Notes under the pieces: generated by a model
The model's database searches: none
The model's input: only the letters and a program-made list of their open reading frames with translations
What the model was told of the DNA's origin: nothing
Part shown: piece by piece, positions 1 to 7,974 of the stretch
Position numbering within the stretch: position 1 is the stretch's first letter
Layout of the letters: every line of letters begins with the position of its first letter
Made by a program: the position numbers and the translations under genes
Assembly: GCF_001426525.1 (NCBI RefSeq)
Contig: NZ_LMEW01000002.1
Span: 1 to 64,000 of the forward strand
Source: Massilia sp. Root133
GTDB taxonomy: Bacteria; Pseudomonadota; Gammaproteobacteria; Burkholderiales; Burkholderiaceae_D
DNA length: 64,000 nt
Direction: 5' to 3'

Positions 1-45
1 GATGATAGTGCTGCAACCAGTGTGAAAGTAGGTTATCGTCAGGCT
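1..45 (+). rRNA. rrf: 5S ribosomal RNA, 3' end only
   Basis: The first 45 bases match the 3' part of a betaproteobacterial 5S rRNA as I know it: the GATGATAGTGCTGC segment, the GTGTGAAAGTAGG loop-E region and the closing TCGTCAGGCT that pairs with the 5' end. The 5' two thirds lie outside the window. A strong terminator follows within ten bases, as expected for the last gene of an rRNA operon. The exact 3' end could be a base or two either side. Confidence 0.9.
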
Positions 46-54
46 AGTTATTAG

Positions 55-89
55 AAAAGCCCGCTCAGTATGCACTGAGCGGGCTTTTT
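55..89 (+). terminator. Intrinsic terminator of the rRNA operon
   Basis: A perfect stem, GCCCGCTCAGT paired with ACTGAGCGGGC around an ATGC loop, is followed by TTTTT. It lies directly after the 5S rRNA end. From here to the gene at 228 I see no other recognisable element, only an AAGGAG ribosome-binding site for that gene. Confidence 0.92.
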
Positions 90-227
90 GCTTTTCAGCG
101 CCTCGAAAACGGATATTTGAATCGGAAAAAACGAAACCTGATAAGCTTGTGTTCCAACAGTTGTAGCAAAAGCAAAAACCGCTAGCTTCGATAGCCCGAT
201 TCGCTTTCTCTACATTCAAGGAGCACT

Positions 228-2612
228 ATGCACTTCCATCGTGTTTTTCCTGCAATTGTCCTGGGCGCCATTCTCACCGCCTGCAGCCATCACGACAGCG
301 ACACTTCGCCTTCCACGCCCGCACCGCCACCCCGGTTCAGCGCCGACATCACCCGCACGACCCACGGCGTCGTCCACGTCAAAGCGGCCGACTTCCGTAG
401 CTTGGGCTATGGCCTCGCGTATGCCTACGCGCAGGACAACCTGTGCATGTTTGCCGATTCTCTATTGACCGTACGTGGCGAGCGTTCACTGTATTTCGGC
501 GGCGAAGCCCGTGCCACGGCGCGTAAGGGCGATGAATACGGTGCCGCCAGCGGATTCATGGACCTGAAAAACGAAGACAGCGATTTCTTCTTCAAGGGCT
601 ATCTCGACGTCGACCAGCTGCGCGCCGGCTATGCGGCAGGCGCCAAGGAACCGCGTGATCTGCTCGAGGGCTATGTCGCCGGCTACAACCGCTACCTGAA
701 GGACAATGCCGGCAATTATCCGGCCGCGTGCAAGGACGCGAAGTGGGTCAAGCCGATGACAGTCGAGGATATGGTTCTGGTCCTGGCCGAGAAAGCGCTG
801 CACGCATCGGGCGAAGTGTTCGCGAAGGAGGTCGTCGCGGGCGCTCGCGATGCGACCGCGACGGTGGCATCCCGGTCGCGTCAACAAAACAAGCTCGACC
901 CCGCCTTTCTCCTCGCGCGCCTGGACAAGGTCGTGCACCAGGGCTTCGGCAGCAATGCGCTGGCCGTCGGCAAGGATTTGTCCGCCAGTGGACGCGGCCT
1001 CCTGCTCGGCAATCCACATTTCCCCTGGACGAGTACCGACCGCTTCTACCAAGCCCATCTCACCGTGCCCGGCCGCTATGACGCGATGGGTGTCGTGCTG
1101 GGCGGCTTGCCGGTCGTCGTCATCGGGTTCAACAAGGATGTCGCGTGGTCGCACACCGTCACGGCCGCCACGCACTTCACGACCTTCAAGCTGGCCCTCG
1201 ATGCGGGCGACTCGACGGGCACGACCTATCTGATCGACGGCGAGAAGAACAAGATGACGTCGAAGACTGTATCCGTCGACATCCTGATGGCGGACGGCAC
1301 GACGACGAAGCGTACCAAGACCTTTTACTTCAGCAAGCAGGGCGCCGTCATCGTGAAACCGGAGGCGGGGCTGATGTGGAATAGCACGACGGCCTATGTC
1401 CTTGCGGACCCGAACCGCGGCAATACCCGCATGCTCGAACAATGGCTGGGCATCGGCACCGCGACGAGCGTGCAGACCCTCAAATCGTCGCTGGACACCG
1501 TCGTTGGCCTGCCGTGGGTGAATACGATCGCGGCCGATCGCGCCGGCAATGCGCTGTATGCGGACGCAAGCGTCGTCCCGCGCGTCACGTCGGATAAATT
1601 CGCCGGCAACTGCCTCTTGCTGCCGGCTCTCGTGTTGTTCGACGGTTCGCGCAGTGCGTGCGGCTGGGGCCAGGATGCCAGTGCGCCTGCCGGCATTTTC
1701 TCGCCGGTCAATGCGCCATCGATGCTGCGCACGGACTACGTCGGCAATTCGAACGACAGCTACTGGCTGACCAACGCCCGTTCCCTGCTGACGGGGCCGG
1801 CGCCGCTGGGCTATTCGCCGCTGTACGGCAAGACGGGCGTCGAGCAGCGCCTGCGCACGCGGATCGGCTTCATCCAGTTCGAGGAGCTGGCGCAGCAAGG
1901 TCATAAATTCCAGCTGTCCGACCTGCAGACGCTCGTGTTCGCCGACCGCATCTACGCTGCCGAGCTCGTGCTGCCGGAACTGCTGGCGGCCTGTCCGGCG
2001 AACGATGCGACGCTGGTCCAGGCGTGCACGGTGCTGGGTGCGTGGGACCGCCATGCGAACCTCGACAGCCGGGGCGCCGTCCTGTTCCGCGAATTCTGGA
2101 CCGCGGCCTCGCAGATCCCCAACAAGTGGAAGGTGCCGCTGGACCCGGCCGACCCCGTCCACACGCCCAACGGCGTCGCGCCGGCCGCGCTGCCCGCGAT
2201 GTTCGCCGCGCTGAAGACGGCGGCGCAGACCTTGCAGTCGCTGAACATCCCGCTCGACGCGAAGCTGGGCGATTACCAGGGCGAGACGCGCAACGGCGTG
2301 CGCACGCCCTTGCACGGCGGCGTGGGCGACATCGACGGTTCGTACAACTCGCTGCGGATGAGCACTGGCCTCACGGCCACCGGCTACAACAACGTCTATT
2401 GGGGCACGAGCTATGTGCAGACGGTGACGTTCGACGATGCCGGCCCGGTCGCCCAGGCGATGCTCGTCTATGGCCAGTCGACGGACCCGAAGTCGCCGTA
2501 CTACGCGGACCAGTTGCCGCTGTATTCGCGCAAGGAATGGCCGTCCATCCCGTTCACGGAGGCCGGCATCAATGCCGACCCGAACCGCAAGACCACAACG
2601 CTGACCGAGTAA
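228..2612 (+). CDS. Penicillin-acylase family lipoprotein, acyl-homoserine-lactone acylase-like
   Basis: This 794-residue protein belongs to the Ntn-hydrolase penicillin acylase family, which includes PvdQ and QuiP, hydrolysing amide bonds of acyl-homoserine lactones or related N-acyl compounds. The N-terminus is a lipoprotein signal with lipobox LTAC, putting Cys19 at the mature end. An alpha-like segment (about 35-235) precedes the expected autocleavage point GF-GSNAL, where Ser242 would be the new N-terminal nucleophile of the beta chain; NPHFPW follows shortly after. An AAGGAG site precedes the ATG by five bases. The gene stands alone between the rRNA operon and a convergent exporter gene six bases from its stop. 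The substrate cannot be read from sequence. Most family members are soluble periplasmic proteins, so lipid anchoring is a mild oddity. Confidence 0.85.
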   Translation: MHFHRVFPAIVLGAILTACSHHDSDTSPSTPAPPPRFSADITRTTHGVVHVKAADFRSLGYGLAYAYAQDNLCMFADSLLTVRGERSLYFGGEARATARKGDEYGAASGFMDLKNEDSDFFFKGYLDVDQLRAGYAAGAKEPRDLLEGYVAGYNRYLKDNAGNYPAACKDAKWVKPMTVEDMVLVLAEKALHASGEVFAKEVVAGARDATATVASRSRQQNKLDPAFLLARLDKVVHQGFGSNALAVGKDLSASGRGLLLGNPHFPWTSTDRFYQAHLTVPGRYDAMGVVLGGLPVVVIGFNKDVAWSHTVTAATHFTTFKLALDAGDSTGTTYLIDGEKNKMTSKTVSVDILMADGTTTKRTKTFYFSKQGAVIVKPEAGLMWNSTTAYVLADPNRGNTRMLEQWLGIGTATSVQTLKSSLDTVVGLPWVNTIAADRAGNALYADASVVPRVTSDKFAGNCLLLPALVLFDGSRSACGWGQDASAPAGIFSPVNAPSMLRTDYVGNSNDSYWLTNARSLLTGPAPLGYSPLYGKTGVEQRLRTRIGFIQFEELAQQGHKFQLSDLQTLVFADRIYAAELVLPELLAACPANDATLVQACTVLGAWDRHANLDSRGAVLFREFWTAASQIPNKWKVPLDPADPVHTPNGVAPAALPAMFAALKTAAQTLQSLNIPLDAKLGDYQGETRNGVRTPLHGGVGDIDGSYNSLRMSTGLTATGYNNVYWGTSYVQTVTFDDAGPVAQAMLVYGQSTDPKSPYYADQLPLYSRKEWPSIPFTEAGINADPNRKTTTLTE

Positions 2613-2618
2613 TCCGCG

Positions 2619-4064
2619 TCAGGCTTGGGACAGCGGCGCTGGATCCTGCGCCACGGCCGTCGCTGTCTTGCTTTGCGTGATGCTCTCGCCATCTCCGCGG
2701 CGCAAGCGCGCAAAGACGAGGGACGACAGCATCGTCATGACGGACAGGGCGATGAACGCGTGGTGCAGCGCCTTGGTGACCATCACCTGGTCCGTCTGCG
2801 GCACGCGGCCCAGGAACCACGCCGTCACGATCGAACCGGCGGCGAGGCCGAAGCTCATCGACAGCTGCTGGAACGACGAGGCGATCGTGCTGGCCATGCT
2901 GGAGTCCTTCGATTCCACGTCGGCATACGCGAGCGTGTTCATGCTCGAGAATTGCAGCGAATTGAAAAAGCCCTGCAGCAAGCCGATGCCGGCGATGGCG
3001 TACCACGGCGTGGACGGGCCGACCAGCGCGAACAGCCCGATCGTCAGGCCGATGCAGATCGTGTTGAACATGAGCACTTGCCGGTAGCCGAAGCGCGCGA
3101 GGACTTTCGGCGCGATCAGTTTCATGCCCATCGCGGCGGCGGCGGTCGGCATCATGAGCAGGCCCGATTGCCACGGCGCGAGCTTGAGGCCCAGCTGGTA
3201 CAGCAGCGGCAGCAGGAAGGGCAGGCCGCCGATGCCCAGGCGCGTGATGAAGCCGCCCAGCACCGAGATGCGGAACGTGCGTACCTTGAACAACGCCAGG
3301 CGCAGCAGCGGGAACTGGGCCTCGTTCGCGTGCCAGGCATACGCGGCCAGCAGGGAGATCGAGAGCGCCAGCATTAGGCCGGCCGTCATCGGGTCGAGCG
3401 TGTGCTCGCCGAATACTTCCAGCAGCCAGGACAGGATCGCCGTCCCCGAGCTGAACAGGATCAGCCCGATCACGTCCAGCGGACGCGGCTCGGCGCCGTG
3501 GTAATCCGGCATATGGCGCCAGACGAGGTACAGCGCGAGCAGGCCAACCGGCACGTTGACGAAGAAAATAAAGCGCCAGGAAACCCAGTGCACGATCAGG
3601 CCGCCGACGGTCGGGCCCAGCAGCGGGCCGATCAGCGCCGGCAGGATCACGAAGTTCATCGCGCCCAGCAACTCGTTCTTGGGAAACGTGCGGATGATGG
3701 ATAACCGGCCCACCGGCATCATCATCGCACCGCCGAGGCCTTGCAGCAGGCGGGCCGCGACCATCATCGGGGCGTTCAGCGACAGGCCGCACAGCACGGA
3801 CGCCACCGTGAAGATCGCGATCGCCGTGAAGAACACGCGGCGGGTGCCGAAACGGTCGGCCATCCACCCGCTCACGGGAATGCCCACGGCGAGGCTGAGG
3901 ATGTAACTCGTGACGACGGATTTGAGGCTGAGCGGTGTGACCTGCAGGCTGGCCGCGATGCTGGGGACGGCGGTGTTGACGATGGTGGCGTCGAGCTGCT
4001 CCATGAACAGCGCGGTCGCCACCAGCCACGGCAGATAGCGTTTGATGGTGTCGGTATCGGTCAT
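2619..4064 (-). CDS. DHA2-family MFS multidrug efflux transporter (EmrB/QacA type)
   Basis: About 481 residues of alternating hydrophobic segments, consistent with the 14-helix DHA2 branch of the major facilitator superfamily. Visible signatures are motif A near residues 60-70 (GWMADRFGTRR), the acidic first helix MEQLDATIVNTAVPSIA typical of EmrB, and the antiporter motif C region GPLLGPTVGG. The family exports drugs and other toxic compounds with proton antiport across the inner membrane. I start at the ATG giving MTDTD, which leads straight into helix 1; an upstream ATG at 4103 would add 13 residues and begin inside a palindromic repeat. No EmrA-type membrane-fusion partner is adjacent, so it probably works alone. 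The substrate is unknown. Confidence 0.88.
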   Translation of the reverse strand: MTDTDTIKRYLPWLVATALFMEQLDATIVNTAVPSIAASLQVTPLSLKSVVTSYILSLAVGIPVSGWMADRFGTRRVFFTAIAIFTVASVLCGLSLNAPMMVAARLLQGLGGAMMMPVGRLSIIRTFPKNELLGAMNFVILPALIGPLLGPTVGGLIVHWVSWRFIFFVNVPVGLLALYLVWRHMPDYHGAEPRPLDVIGLILFSSGTAILSWLLEVFGEHTLDPMTAGLMLALSISLLAAYAWHANEAQFPLLRLALFKVRTFRISVLGGFITRLGIGGLPFLLPLLYQLGLKLAPWQSGLLMMPTAAAAMGMKLIAPKVLARFGYRQVLMFNTICIGLTIGLFALVGPSTPWYAIAGIGLLQGFFNSLQFSSMNTLAYADVESKDSSMASTIASSFQQLSMSFGLAAGSIVTAWFLGRVPQTDQVMVTKALHHAFIALSVMTMLSSLVFARLRRGDGESITQSKTATAVAQDPAPLSQA

Positions 4065-4101
4065 CGGATGGATTCTCACACAAATCCGATAACCGGGTCG
4101 C

Positions 4102-4159
4102 AACCGGGGTCAGAGCCCGATTTTGGGCAATTGCTTAAATTCGGGCTCTGACCCCGGTT
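4102..4159. repeat. Dispersed palindromic element, GGGGTCAGAGCCCGA family
   Basis: Two 19-base arms beginning AACCGGGGTCAGAGCCCGA form an exact inverted repeat around a 20-base AT-rich loop. A second copy with the same arms lies at 47306-47361. Both are between genes, which fits a REP-like element. It separates the exporter gene from the lipid A deacylase gene. Confidence 0.85.
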
Positions 4160-4164
4160 TGATC

Positions 4165-4713
4165 TTAATAGTGGTACGCCGCCTTCAGCAGCAGCAGGTT
4201 CACGCCGCCGTTCGGTTTCTTGATGCCGCCGTTCGAGTAGTGCTGCAGGCGCGCGCCCAGCTCCCATTTGTTGGCGAAGACATAGCCGACGCCCACGTGG
4301 TCGGCGAATTCGAACGCGGTCGACAGCTGGCGGTGCGTATTGCGGTACACGCTCGAGAAGACGGCGGCGCCGATGCCGGCGTCGGCGTAGAAGCCCAGCT
4401 TATTGTCGGCTTCCCAGCGGAACACCGGCGTGATGCCGACGACTGCCAGGTCCTTCGTGTTGCCCTGCTGGTCGAGCCACTGGTTGGCGCGCCAGTAGGC
4501 GACGTTCGCGTCCCAGTAGCCGTTCAGGTGGTAGCCGCTGGTCGGCAGCCAGGATTTGTTCCAGTCTTTCTGGACCGCGAGACGGACGACCTGCACGTGT
4601 TCGCCGCCGCCGACTTCCACCGACGAGGAATCGAAATAACCGTCGGCGGCATGGGCCGCCGTCGCGGCCGACAACGCGGCCACGGCCGCCAGGGAACGCA
4701 TCATTTTTTTCAT
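4165..4713 (-). CDS. pagL: Lipid A 3-O-deacylase, PagL-like outer-membrane protein
   Basis: An outer-membrane beta-barrel of about 182 residues. PagL removes the 3-position acyl chain from lipid A. The start MKKMMRSL gives a Sec signal ending AHA before ADGYFD. Alternating residues typical of strands follow, and the C-terminal part carries the PagL active-site signature HYSNGGIKKPNGGVN, whose His and Ser match the catalytic pair; the protein ends in aromatic Tyr (AAYHY) as outer-membrane proteins do. Upstream in-frame ATGs at 4722 and 4770 are possible, but 4713 gives the best signal peptide and an AAAGG sequence at workable spacing. It is transcribed alone, diverging from the dehydrogenase gene at 4856. 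Confidence 0.85.
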   Translation of the reverse strand: MKKMMRSLAAVAALSAATAAHAADGYFDSSSVEVGGGEHVQVVRLAVQKDWNKSWLPTSGYHLNGYWDANVAYWRANQWLDQQGNTKDLAVVGITPVFRWEADNKLGFYADAGIGAAVFSSVYRNTHRQLSTAFEFADHVGVGYVFANKWELGARLQHYSNGGIKKPNGGVNLLLLKAAYHY

Positions 4714-4855
4714 GGAGAACATTGCCTTTGCTGTGAATGAGAGCCGTGCACGCAAAATGGTCACGGCCAAACCGCTATTGTAACGAGGTCGTTGAAAGGA
4801 CGTAGTCGACCTATCAATTGTTAAAATACGGACAATGAATCATCGAGAGGAAGCA

Positions 4856-5755
4856 ATGACGTTACCGACTGTGGCATTTCTCGGCATCGGCCTGATGGGC
4901 AAGCCGATGGCGACCCGGCTGGCCCAGGCCGGCTATCCCCTGCGCGTGTGGAACCGCACGGCCGCCAAGGCCGAGGCGCTGCGCGACACCGGCGCCGAAC
5001 CGCATGCCGACCTGCACGACGCCGTGCGCGGTGCCGACATCGTGATCTCGATCCTCGAAGCGGGCCCGATCGTCGGCCAGGTCATCGATGATGCCCTGCC
5101 GGCACTCGCACACGACACGTTGTGGATCGACATGAGCTTCACGCGCCAGGACGAAGCCGTGGATTTTGCCACCCGCCTGCGCCAGGCCGGCGGCCGCTTC
5201 GTCGATGCGCCCGTGTCCGGCGGCGTGGGTGGCGCGGAAGCGGGGCAGCTCGCGATCATGGCCGGCGCCGATGCGGCCGACTACGCCCAAGCCGAGCCCG
5301 TGCTGCGCGTGATGGGCTCGCCGAAAGCCGTCGGCCCCGTCGGCAGCGGCCAGGTGGCCAAGCTGTGCAACCAGTTGATCGTCGGTGCGACGATCAATGT
5401 TGTGGCGGAAGCGCTGCTGCTGGCGGAAGCGGCCGGGGCCGATCCGGCCGCCGTGCGCGAGGCGATCCGCGGCGGCTTCGCCGGCAGCCGCGTGCTGGAA
5501 GTGCACGGCCAGCGCATGCTGGAGCGGAACTTCATGCCCGGCGGCCAGGTCAAGACGCAGCTGAAGGATCAGCGCAACATCCTGGCGGCAGCCAGTGGCG
5601 CCGGCGTCACCTTGCCCGTGACGGAACTCGTGACGCGGCAGTTCGAGAGCATCGCAGGCGACATCCCGTCCGCCGACCATGCGGCCGGCCTCATCGCGCT
5701 GGAGCGGATGAATCCCGGCAAGCGGCTGGGCACCGCGCCGGACCGTATGCCATAA
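4856..5755 (+). CDS. NAD(P)-dependent oxidoreductase, 3-hydroxyisobutyrate dehydrogenase family
   Basis: A 299-residue beta-hydroxyacid dehydrogenase. The Rossmann motif GIGLMG lies near residue 10, the substrate-loop motif DAPVSGGVGGAEAG near 120, and the catalytic-lysine region GSGQVAKLCNQ near 170, the three landmarks of the GarR/MmsB/GlxR family. The ATG at 4856 is chosen because GAGAGGAAG lies at proper spacing before it; an upstream ATG at 4835 would add MNHREEA only. Family members reduce tartronate semialdehyde or oxidise 3-hydroxyisobutyrate and related acids; neighbours do not tell which. Confidence 0.88.
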   Translation: MTLPTVAFLGIGLMGKPMATRLAQAGYPLRVWNRTAAKAEALRDTGAEPHADLHDAVRGADIVISILEAGPIVGQVIDDALPALAHDTLWIDMSFTRQDEAVDFATRLRQAGGRFVDAPVSGGVGGAEAGQLAIMAGADAADYAQAEPVLRVMGSPKAVGPVGSGQVAKLCNQLIVGATINVVAEALLLAEAAGADPAAVREAIRGGFAGSRVLEVHGQRMLERNFMPGGQVKTQLKDQRNILAAASGAGVTLPVTELVTRQFESIAGDIPSADHAAGLIALERMNPGKRLGTAPDRMP

Positions 5756-5773
5756 GTATTTATTCGCTACCTG

Positions 5774-5831
5774 TTTGCGCTATCAGTACAACCTCGTATA
5801 ATTCCCAGAGGTATTACATCGTTACGTAATA
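5774..5831 (+). promoter_or_regulatory. Probable promoter and operator-like palindrome of the ABC/SCO1 operon
   Basis: A perfect TATAAT lies at 5797-5802 with a weak TTTGCG 17 bases upstream. Just downstream, TATTAC (5812-5817) and GTAATA (5826-5831) form an inverted repeat around nine bases, placed where a repressor would block transcription. The first gene begins about 130 bp later. No regulator gene is adjacent, so the operator reading is inference. Confidence 0.45.
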
Positions 5832-5934
5832 TCACGGAGACAATGGAGTAGATGGCCCGCCGCAACAGCCTGTTGCCCCGGGCCTCAAACTTCTCTACCC
5901 TTGCCGCACATAACGAACCCAATACAGGGGCAGC

Positions 5935-6984
5935 ATGGATAATCTGGGAAACGGCTTCCGCACGCGGCGGCAGCTGTTGAAACTGGCGTCGGCAATGGCG
6001 TTGCCGTCCGCTTTGGCGGCGTGTTCTTCGGAGAAGAAAAGCGCATCACTGGTCGTCGGCGGCTTGCCGGTGACCTGTAACCTGACCCTGCCCGTCGCGT
6101 GTGCGGCCAAGGAGGCCGAGATCGCCGCGAAGGATGCCGCAACTAAGCCAGCGAACCCGCTCGGCTTCGAGTACAGCAAATACAGCGGCTTCCCCGAACT
6201 GAAGGAATCGCTGATGTCGGGCCGCATCCAGGCCGCCTACGTGCTGGCGCCGATGGTCATGGACCTCGTGTCCAGCAATATCCCCGTCAAGGTCGTGTCG
6301 CTGGGCCACCGCTCCGGTGCCGTCATCATGGTGCGCACGGATGCCGGCTATAAAAAATTCCGCGACCTGCAGGGCAAGCGCGTCGCCATTCCGAGCCGTT
6401 TCGCCGTCGACCTGCTCTTCCTGCGCAAGATGCTGGCGGAAGAGGGCATGAACATCAAGGACGTCGAACTGGTCGAGATGCCCCCGCCGGACATGCCGGC
6501 CGCGCTGTATGCGAAAGCCATCGATGCCTATTGCACGGGCGAGCCGTTCGGCGCCTCCGCGCAGATGGCCGGCTACGCGACGCCGCTGCGCATGACGCGC
6601 GACGAATGGCCGAATTACATCTGCTGCGTGCTCACCGTGCGCGAAGACCTGATCGCGAATAACCGCGCCGCCGTGCAGGACCTCGTCAACTACGTCCAGG
6701 CGGCCGGCAGCTGGATGGATGCGGATGCCGCGCACCGCGACAAGGCGATCGCGATCGCGGCCACCAGGAAGTACTTCAACCAGGATCCGAAGATCCTGAA
6801 ATTCGTGATGACGAATCCGAGCGACCGCGTCACGTATGGCGACCTGCGCATCATCCCGAAGGAATTCGACGAATTGATGCAGATGTCGCTGGATGCGGGC
6901 ACGCTGAAGAAGCCCGTCCAGTTCAACCAGTACGTGGACGAAAGCTTCTTCAAGGCCGTCCGCCCCGTCACCGTCACGCTATGA
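5935..6984 (+). CDS. ABC transporter substrate-binding lipoprotein, NitT/TauT (NMT1-like) family
   Basis: A 349-residue periplasmic binding protein of the nitrate/sulfonate/taurine class. The N-terminus carries both a twin-arginine-like motif (TRRQLLKLA) and a lipobox (LAAC, Cys about 29), suggesting a folded lipoprotein exported by Tat. The middle shows the usual two-lobe pattern: GRIQAAYVLAPMVMDL, then GHRSGAVIMV and DLQGKRVAIPSRFAVD. It opens a tightly overlapping operon with SCO1-like, cupredoxin-like, permease and ATPase genes; the stop overlaps the next ATG (ATGA). The ligand is unknown. Related proteins bind nitrate, bicarbonate, taurine or thiamine precursors, and nothing here picks among them. 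Confidence 0.82.
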   Translation: MDNLGNGFRTRRQLLKLASAMALPSALAACSSEKKSASLVVGGLPVTCNLTLPVACAAKEAEIAAKDAATKPANPLGFEYSKYSGFPELKESLMSGRIQAAYVLAPMVMDLVSSNIPVKVVSLGHRSGAVIMVRTDAGYKKFRDLQGKRVAIPSRFAVDLLFLRKMLAEEGMNIKDVELVEMPPPDMPAALYAKAIDAYCTGEPFGASAQMAGYATPLRMTRDEWPNYICCVLTVREDLIANNRAAVQDLVNYVQAAGSWMDADAAHRDKAIAIAATRKYFNQDPKILKFVMTNPSDRVTYGDLRIIPKEFDELMQMSLDAGTLKKPVQFNQYVDESFFKAVRPVTVTL

Positions 6985-7544
6985 AACGCCTCGCCGCAGC
7001 ACTGCTGTTTGCCTTGCCATTGGCCGCGAGCGCGGATGCATTGAAATCCGGGGAATTCTCGCCGCCCCGCATGGCGCCCGATTTCACGTTGCAGGGTTCG
7101 ACCGGCAAGCCTCTTAAATTGTCCGATTACCGCGGGAAGGTCGTGGCGCTGGGCTTCGGCTTCACGTCCTGCCCGGCCGTCTGCCCGACGACACTCGCCG
7201 AACTGGCGGCCGTGAAAACGAAGCTGGGCGCGCAGGGCAAGGATTTCCAGGTCGTGTACGTGACCGTCGATCCGGCGCGCGACACGGCGGAGCGCATGCG
7301 CGCCTATCTGACGGCGTTCGATCCGACGTTCGTGGGCGCGACCGGCCTTGACGCGCAGTTGGCCGAGGTGCGCAAGGAATACGGCGTCACGTCCACGAGG
7401 ACGGGTAGCGGTGCGAATTACGGTTTCAATCATTCGTCCTTCGTCTACCTGATCGACCGGTCCGGCAAGCTGCGCGCATTGAGCCCGTACGGCCGCGCGG
7501 TGGATGATGTCGCGCACGACGTGCGCGTCTTGCTGAATCAATGA
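6981..7544 (+). CDS. SCO1/SenC family copper-binding thioredoxin-fold protein
   Basis: A 187-residue secreted protein with Sec signal MKRLAAALLFALPLAASA. It has the SCO copper site: CPAVC (Cys64, Cys68) within FGFTSCPAVCPTTLAEL and the distant His151 in NHSSFVYLID. SCO proteins deliver copper to the CuA centre of cytochrome oxidase or act as thiol reductases. Here the gene is not near oxidase genes. It sits between the binding-protein and cupredoxin genes of an ABC importer, overlapping both by four bases (ATGA), so translation is probably coupled. That context suggests a copper-linked job tied to the transporter, which is inference. Confidence 0.9.
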   Translation: MKRLAAALLFALPLAASADALKSGEFSPPRMAPDFTLQGSTGKPLKLSDYRGKVVALGFGFTSCPAVCPTTLAELAAVKTKLGAQGKDFQVVYVTVDPARDTAERMRAYLTAFDPTFVGATGLDAQLAEVRKEYGVTSTRTGSGANYGFNHSSFVYLIDRSGKLRALSPYGRAVDDVAHDVRVLLNQ

Positions 7545-7951
7545 CGCGTTCCCGCATCCTGCTGCCGGCCGCGGTGATACTCGCCAGCGCGGCGCTGTGG
7601 GCCATGTTCGCGCCGATTCCCGCAAGCTCGCGCGAGCAGCTGTTCGAGATTCCCGCCGGGACGTACGCGCGGCGCGCGGCGGGCGACAAGGTCGAGATCC
7701 TGCCGACGTCGATCCGGCTCACGCTGGGCGTGAAGGACATCCTCGTGCTGAAGAATCTCGACAACGTGCCGCAGACGTTCGGGCCCGTCTTGATCATGCC
7801 GGGGCAGAGTTTCAGGATGCCGTTCGGCGTCGCGGGGGACGTGCAGTTCGAATGCACGGCGCACGCGAGCGGCCAGATGCGCATCGTCGTCGAGCCGGCG
7901 CCGGATGCGGGCTGGCGGCGGCTTGTGTGGCGCGCACAACATTGGTTGTAA
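7541..7951 (+). CDS. Cupredoxin-like periplasmic protein with altered copper ligands
   Basis: A 136-residue protein with one N-terminal hydrophobic segment (about 7-25) acting as signal or anchor, followed by a small beta domain. The C-terminal FECTAHASGQM gives Cys105, His108 and Met113 in C-x2-H-x4-M spacing, that of the type 1 copper loop of plastocyanin-like proteins. The upstream ligand position, usually His in an N-x-x-x-P-H context, reads NVPQTF here, with Gln78 in place of His. It may therefore bind copper weakly, use Gln, or have another role. It lies between the SCO1-like gene (4-base overlap) and the permease gene. Confidence 0.7.
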   Translation: MTRSRILLPAAVILASAALWAMFAPIPASSREQLFEIPAGTYARRAAGDKVEILPTSIRLTLGVKDILVLKNLDNVPQTFGPVLIMPGQSFRMPFGVAGDVQFECTAHASGQMRIVVEPAPDAGWRRLVWRAQHWL

Positions 7952-7974
7952 CCATAAGAGGGAGACAAGAAGCT

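Noticed and set aside
5851..5980. Short leader frame beginning ATGGCCCGCCGC upstream of the ABC binding-protein gene
   Set aside because: About 42 codons, unconserved-looking sequence running into the next gene; the preceding ATGGAGTAG is better explained by chance.
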